From Isohypsibius dastychi (taxonomy: Eukaryota; Tardigrada; Eutardigrada; Parachela; Isohypsibiidae), in NCBI GenBank assembly GCA_034696485.1, contig JAQIWT010001586.1, positions 1 through 10,248 of the forward strand: a DNA stretch of 10,248 bases. The letters are read 5' to 3'. The position numbers and the translations under genes are program-made. The stretch's first letter is position 1, and each line of letters begins with the position of its first letter. Positions 9,901-10,248 of the stretch are shown here, piece by piece. The notes below the pieces were generated by a model, which was given only the letters and a program-made list of their open reading frames with translations, was not told where the DNA came from and did no database searches.

Positions 9901-10248
9901 TCAATCGGAAAAGGCTACCTCGACAACCGTGAAAACTGACTCGACAAAGGGCTCGACCTCAAACCCAAATGATCCCACAACAGCACCCACCGAATCGATC
10001 ACGAAGCCAACTGAGCCCACAACACCACCAACGGAGCTAACTACGAAAGGAACTGATCCCACGACGGCACCCACTGATCCGACCACGAAACCAACTGAGC
10101 CCACAACTATGCCAACAGAGCCAACGAAACCAACTGATCCCACGACGGCATCCACTGACCCGACCATGAAACCAACTGAGCCCACAACACCACCAACGGA
10201 GCTAACTACGAAAGGAACTGATCCCACGACGGCACCCACTGATCCGAC
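3837..10248 (+). CDS. Secreted protein with two catalytically dead astacin domains and a mucin-like tail (3' end beyond window)
   Basis: Twenty-two exons join in phase: 3837-3879, 3941-4042, 4097-4232, 4294-4466, 4520-4597, 4657-4748, 4806-4950, 5007-5822, 5877-6011, 6085-6220, 6269-6424, 6479-6643, 6719-6870, 6957-7343, 7398-7631, 7704-7784, 7844-7948, 8004-8069, 8125-8286, 8364-9383, 9667-9851 and 9914 to the edge, at least 1634 residues. Order: signal peptide 1-19 (hydrophobic core LLCLVIVLATGLVFA, cut before QKQ); astacin fold about 34-249; Pro/Asn/Thr linker to about 530; basic stretch 538-549; astacin fold about 560-769; Pro-rich linker to about 905; Ser/Thr/Pro mucin region onward. Both astacin folds lack the zinc site, so I expect no M12A peptidase activity. 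The tail should be heavily O-glycosylated and extracellular. The exact biological role is unknown; ligand binding, a surface coat or a decoy are guesses. The exon 20-21 junction (283-bp intron) and the acceptor at 9913 are the least certain joins. Confidence 0.85.
4000..4928 (+). other. Astacin-fold domain 1, zinc site lost
   Basis: Residues about 34-249, spread over exons 2-7. Astacin scaffold motifs are in order: VPFYIDPAF (canonical VPYxxDxxF), MCVRFVE (canonical CIRFVxR), YCYTYPGK (canonical GCWSYVGR), TGCFDN, NEHQQPERNNYI (canonical HEHxRxDRDxYV), YDYCSITH (canonical YDYxSIMHY) and LSQCDCQDLTIMYGC (canonical LSxxDxxxINxLYxC). Lining up the family motif HExxHxxGxxHE with residues 147-158 gives K, Y, L, G, N, E: the three His ligands become Lys147, Leu151 and Asn157, the catalytic Glu becomes Tyr148, and only Gly154 and the last Glu stay. 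The Met-turn has Thr205 for Met and Asn207 for the Tyr ligand. Added cysteines (C202 and the CDC pair) suggest extra disulfides in place of metal. Confidence 0.85.
5007..5822 (+). other. Proline/threonine-rich linker between the two astacin domains
   Basis: One 816-bp exon codes a low-complexity stretch that starts LDCASQQQPKPGQN, passes through a run of VNP/INP/FNP units (codons about 5150-5290), then a Tyr-containing segment (PIYIYVPMFPGTGPP), then Ser/Thr/Pro sequence with a single CYSLP motif. The second linker, in exon 14, starts MNCAAMQNPNQTP and carries CYTLP and a GDATTT-like SDATTT motif, so the linkers were copied together with the astacin domains. No folded domain is recognisable. 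Many Thr and Ser next to Pro favour O-glycosylation. Confidence 0.75.
5823..5876 (+). other. Probable 54-bp intron 8 that is also open in frame
   Basis: The segment starts GTAAGA and ends TACATTTCAG, and its 54 bp equal the length of introns 2, 11 and 14 of this gene. It has no in-frame stop and is a multiple of three, so translation stays in frame with or without it; retained, it would add 18 residues including a Cys-Cys pair (NLCCWPQ), unlike the low-complexity surroundings. I favour splicing because both splice sites are strong and the encoded residues look unlike the linker. Confidence 0.6.
5907..5942 (+). other. Basic, proprotein-convertase-like stretch before astacin domain 2
   Basis: Residues 538-549 read KRKTNQRGRKVR, about 10 residues before the first scaffold strand of the second domain. 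The RGRK and KRK motifs resemble furin-type sites that precede the mature domain of many astacins. If cleaved, the protein would separate into an N-terminal astacin-linker half and a C-terminal astacin-mucin half. The motif is seen; cleavage is inferred. Confidence 0.45.
5969..6848 (+). other. Astacin-fold domain 2, zinc site lost
   Basis: Residues about 560-769, exons 9-13. It repeats the plan of domain 1: WPGNFVPFYLDPAF, GCVRFEEV, ACHTYPGA, DGCMDN, NEHQRKDRDQYI, YDYCSITHN, NKPPFFIPRLEQLSECDC and VHYGC. The zinc-site line-up at residues 670-681 gives Lys670, Phe671, Leu674, Gly677, Asn680 and Glu681, so all three His ligands and the catalytic Glu are missing, while the downstream Arg-Asp-Arg-Asp of the family signature is better kept than in domain 1. 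Met-turn Met and Tyr are Thr726 and Asn728. The codons are undisturbed and all joins are in phase, so this is an intact non-enzyme, not a pseudogene. Confidence 0.85.
7912..8153 (+). repeat. Tandem duplication of an exon-intron unit, 121 bp
   Basis: Sequence from 7912 recurs from 8033, and the start of a third unit lies at 8145. Each unit has the end of an exon (GACCACTGGTGTCTCAAGTG), a 55-bp intron and the start of the next exon (GGTTCCAC...). The two introns, 7949-8003 and 8070-8124, are the same length and match over most of their bases, and both joins are phase 1. The second unit lacks 9 bp of exon, so the reading frame is kept. This shows the mucin tail growing by copying whole splicing units. 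Confidence 0.85.
8894..8947 (+). repeat. 9-bp tandem repeat coding Ala-Thr-Pro, six units
   Basis: Six consecutive 9-bp units (mostly GCTACCCCT or GCGACCCCT) code ATP six times, preceded by degenerate ATD units and followed by GCG ACG GCT. Unit differences are at third codon positions except at the edges, consistent with slippage followed by neutral drift. Confidence 0.85.
9005..9184 (+). repeat. 30-bp tandem repeat coding S-T-K-P-T-D-x-S-S-D, six units
   Basis: Six 30-bp units start at 9005, 9035, 9065, 9095, 9125 and 9155, followed by a partial seventh. Two alternating variants exist: one with GATTCTTCG (Asp-Ser-Ser; units 1 and 4) and one with GATGCGTCG (Asp-Ala-Ser; the others). The order suggests that a block of about 90 bp was itself copied. 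One unit has Met (CCCATGGAT) in place of Thr. Confidence 0.88.
9384..9666 (+). other. Intron 20, unusually long (283 bp) for this gene
   Basis: The donor GTAACT follows AAA G at 9383 and the acceptor CCAATTTCAG precedes exon 21. No open, in-phase exon with good splice sites fits inside; one candidate from 9514 was rejected because it breaks the phase. Otherwise nothing recognisable is in this stretch. Confidence 0.65.
10010..10248 (+). repeat. 165-bp (55-residue) repeat in exon 22, cut by the window edge
   Basis: Bases 10010-10083 recur without a mismatch at 10175-10248, an offset of 165 bp (55 codons). Within each unit are shorter motifs of the form TxPTxPTTxPT (for example TDPTTAPTDP, TKPTEPTT). 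Perfect identity over 74 bp shows a recent copy event. The array most likely continues past the right edge, so the total repeat number cannot be given. Confidence 0.85.

Noticed and set aside
9901-10239. Gly/Val/Ser repeat open frame on the minus strand
   Set aside because: It is the reverse reading of the Thr/Pro repeats in exon 22, and the plus strand joins in phase to the rest of the gene.

Overview
The window is nuclear DNA of an animal with very short introns: 18 of the 21 introns modelled in the main gene are 48-77 bp. It holds two conserved housekeeping genes on the minus strand and one long secreted-protein gene on the plus strand. Intron size, near-even base composition, the HEH-type astacin relatives and the long Thr/Ser/Pro tail suggest a nematode, perhaps an enoplean (Trichuris-like) worm. 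That placement is inference; nothing in the window proves it.

Layout. Positions 1-1222 hold the 5' half of a CIAO1-like WD40 gene (minus strand, running off the left edge). Positions 1223-2151 are intergenic. Positions 2152-3052 hold a complete four-exon cytidine deaminase gene (minus strand). Positions 3053-3836 form a divergent intergenic/promoter region with a strong hairpin at 3254-3299. From 3837 to the right edge runs one plus-strand gene that I could splice through 22 exons without an in-frame stop.

The plus-strand gene is the item of interest. It encodes a signal peptide, an astacin-fold domain, a Pro-rich linker, a second astacin-fold domain, then a Thr/Ser/Pro mucin-like region of at least 850 residues, still open at the window end. 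In both astacin domains all three zinc-binding histidines, the catalytic glutamate and the Met-turn methionine are replaced, mostly by the same residues, while the scaffold motifs and a set of extra cysteines are kept. This looks like a duplicated, deliberately non-catalytic astacin module displayed on a mucin, not a decayed gene.

The mucin part is built from nested repeats: a 121-bp exon+intron duplication, a 9-bp (ATP) array, a 30-bp (STKPTDxSSD) array and a 165-bp repeat. The three genes show no obvious functional link: iron-sulfur cluster delivery, pyrimidine salvage and a secreted glycoprotein.
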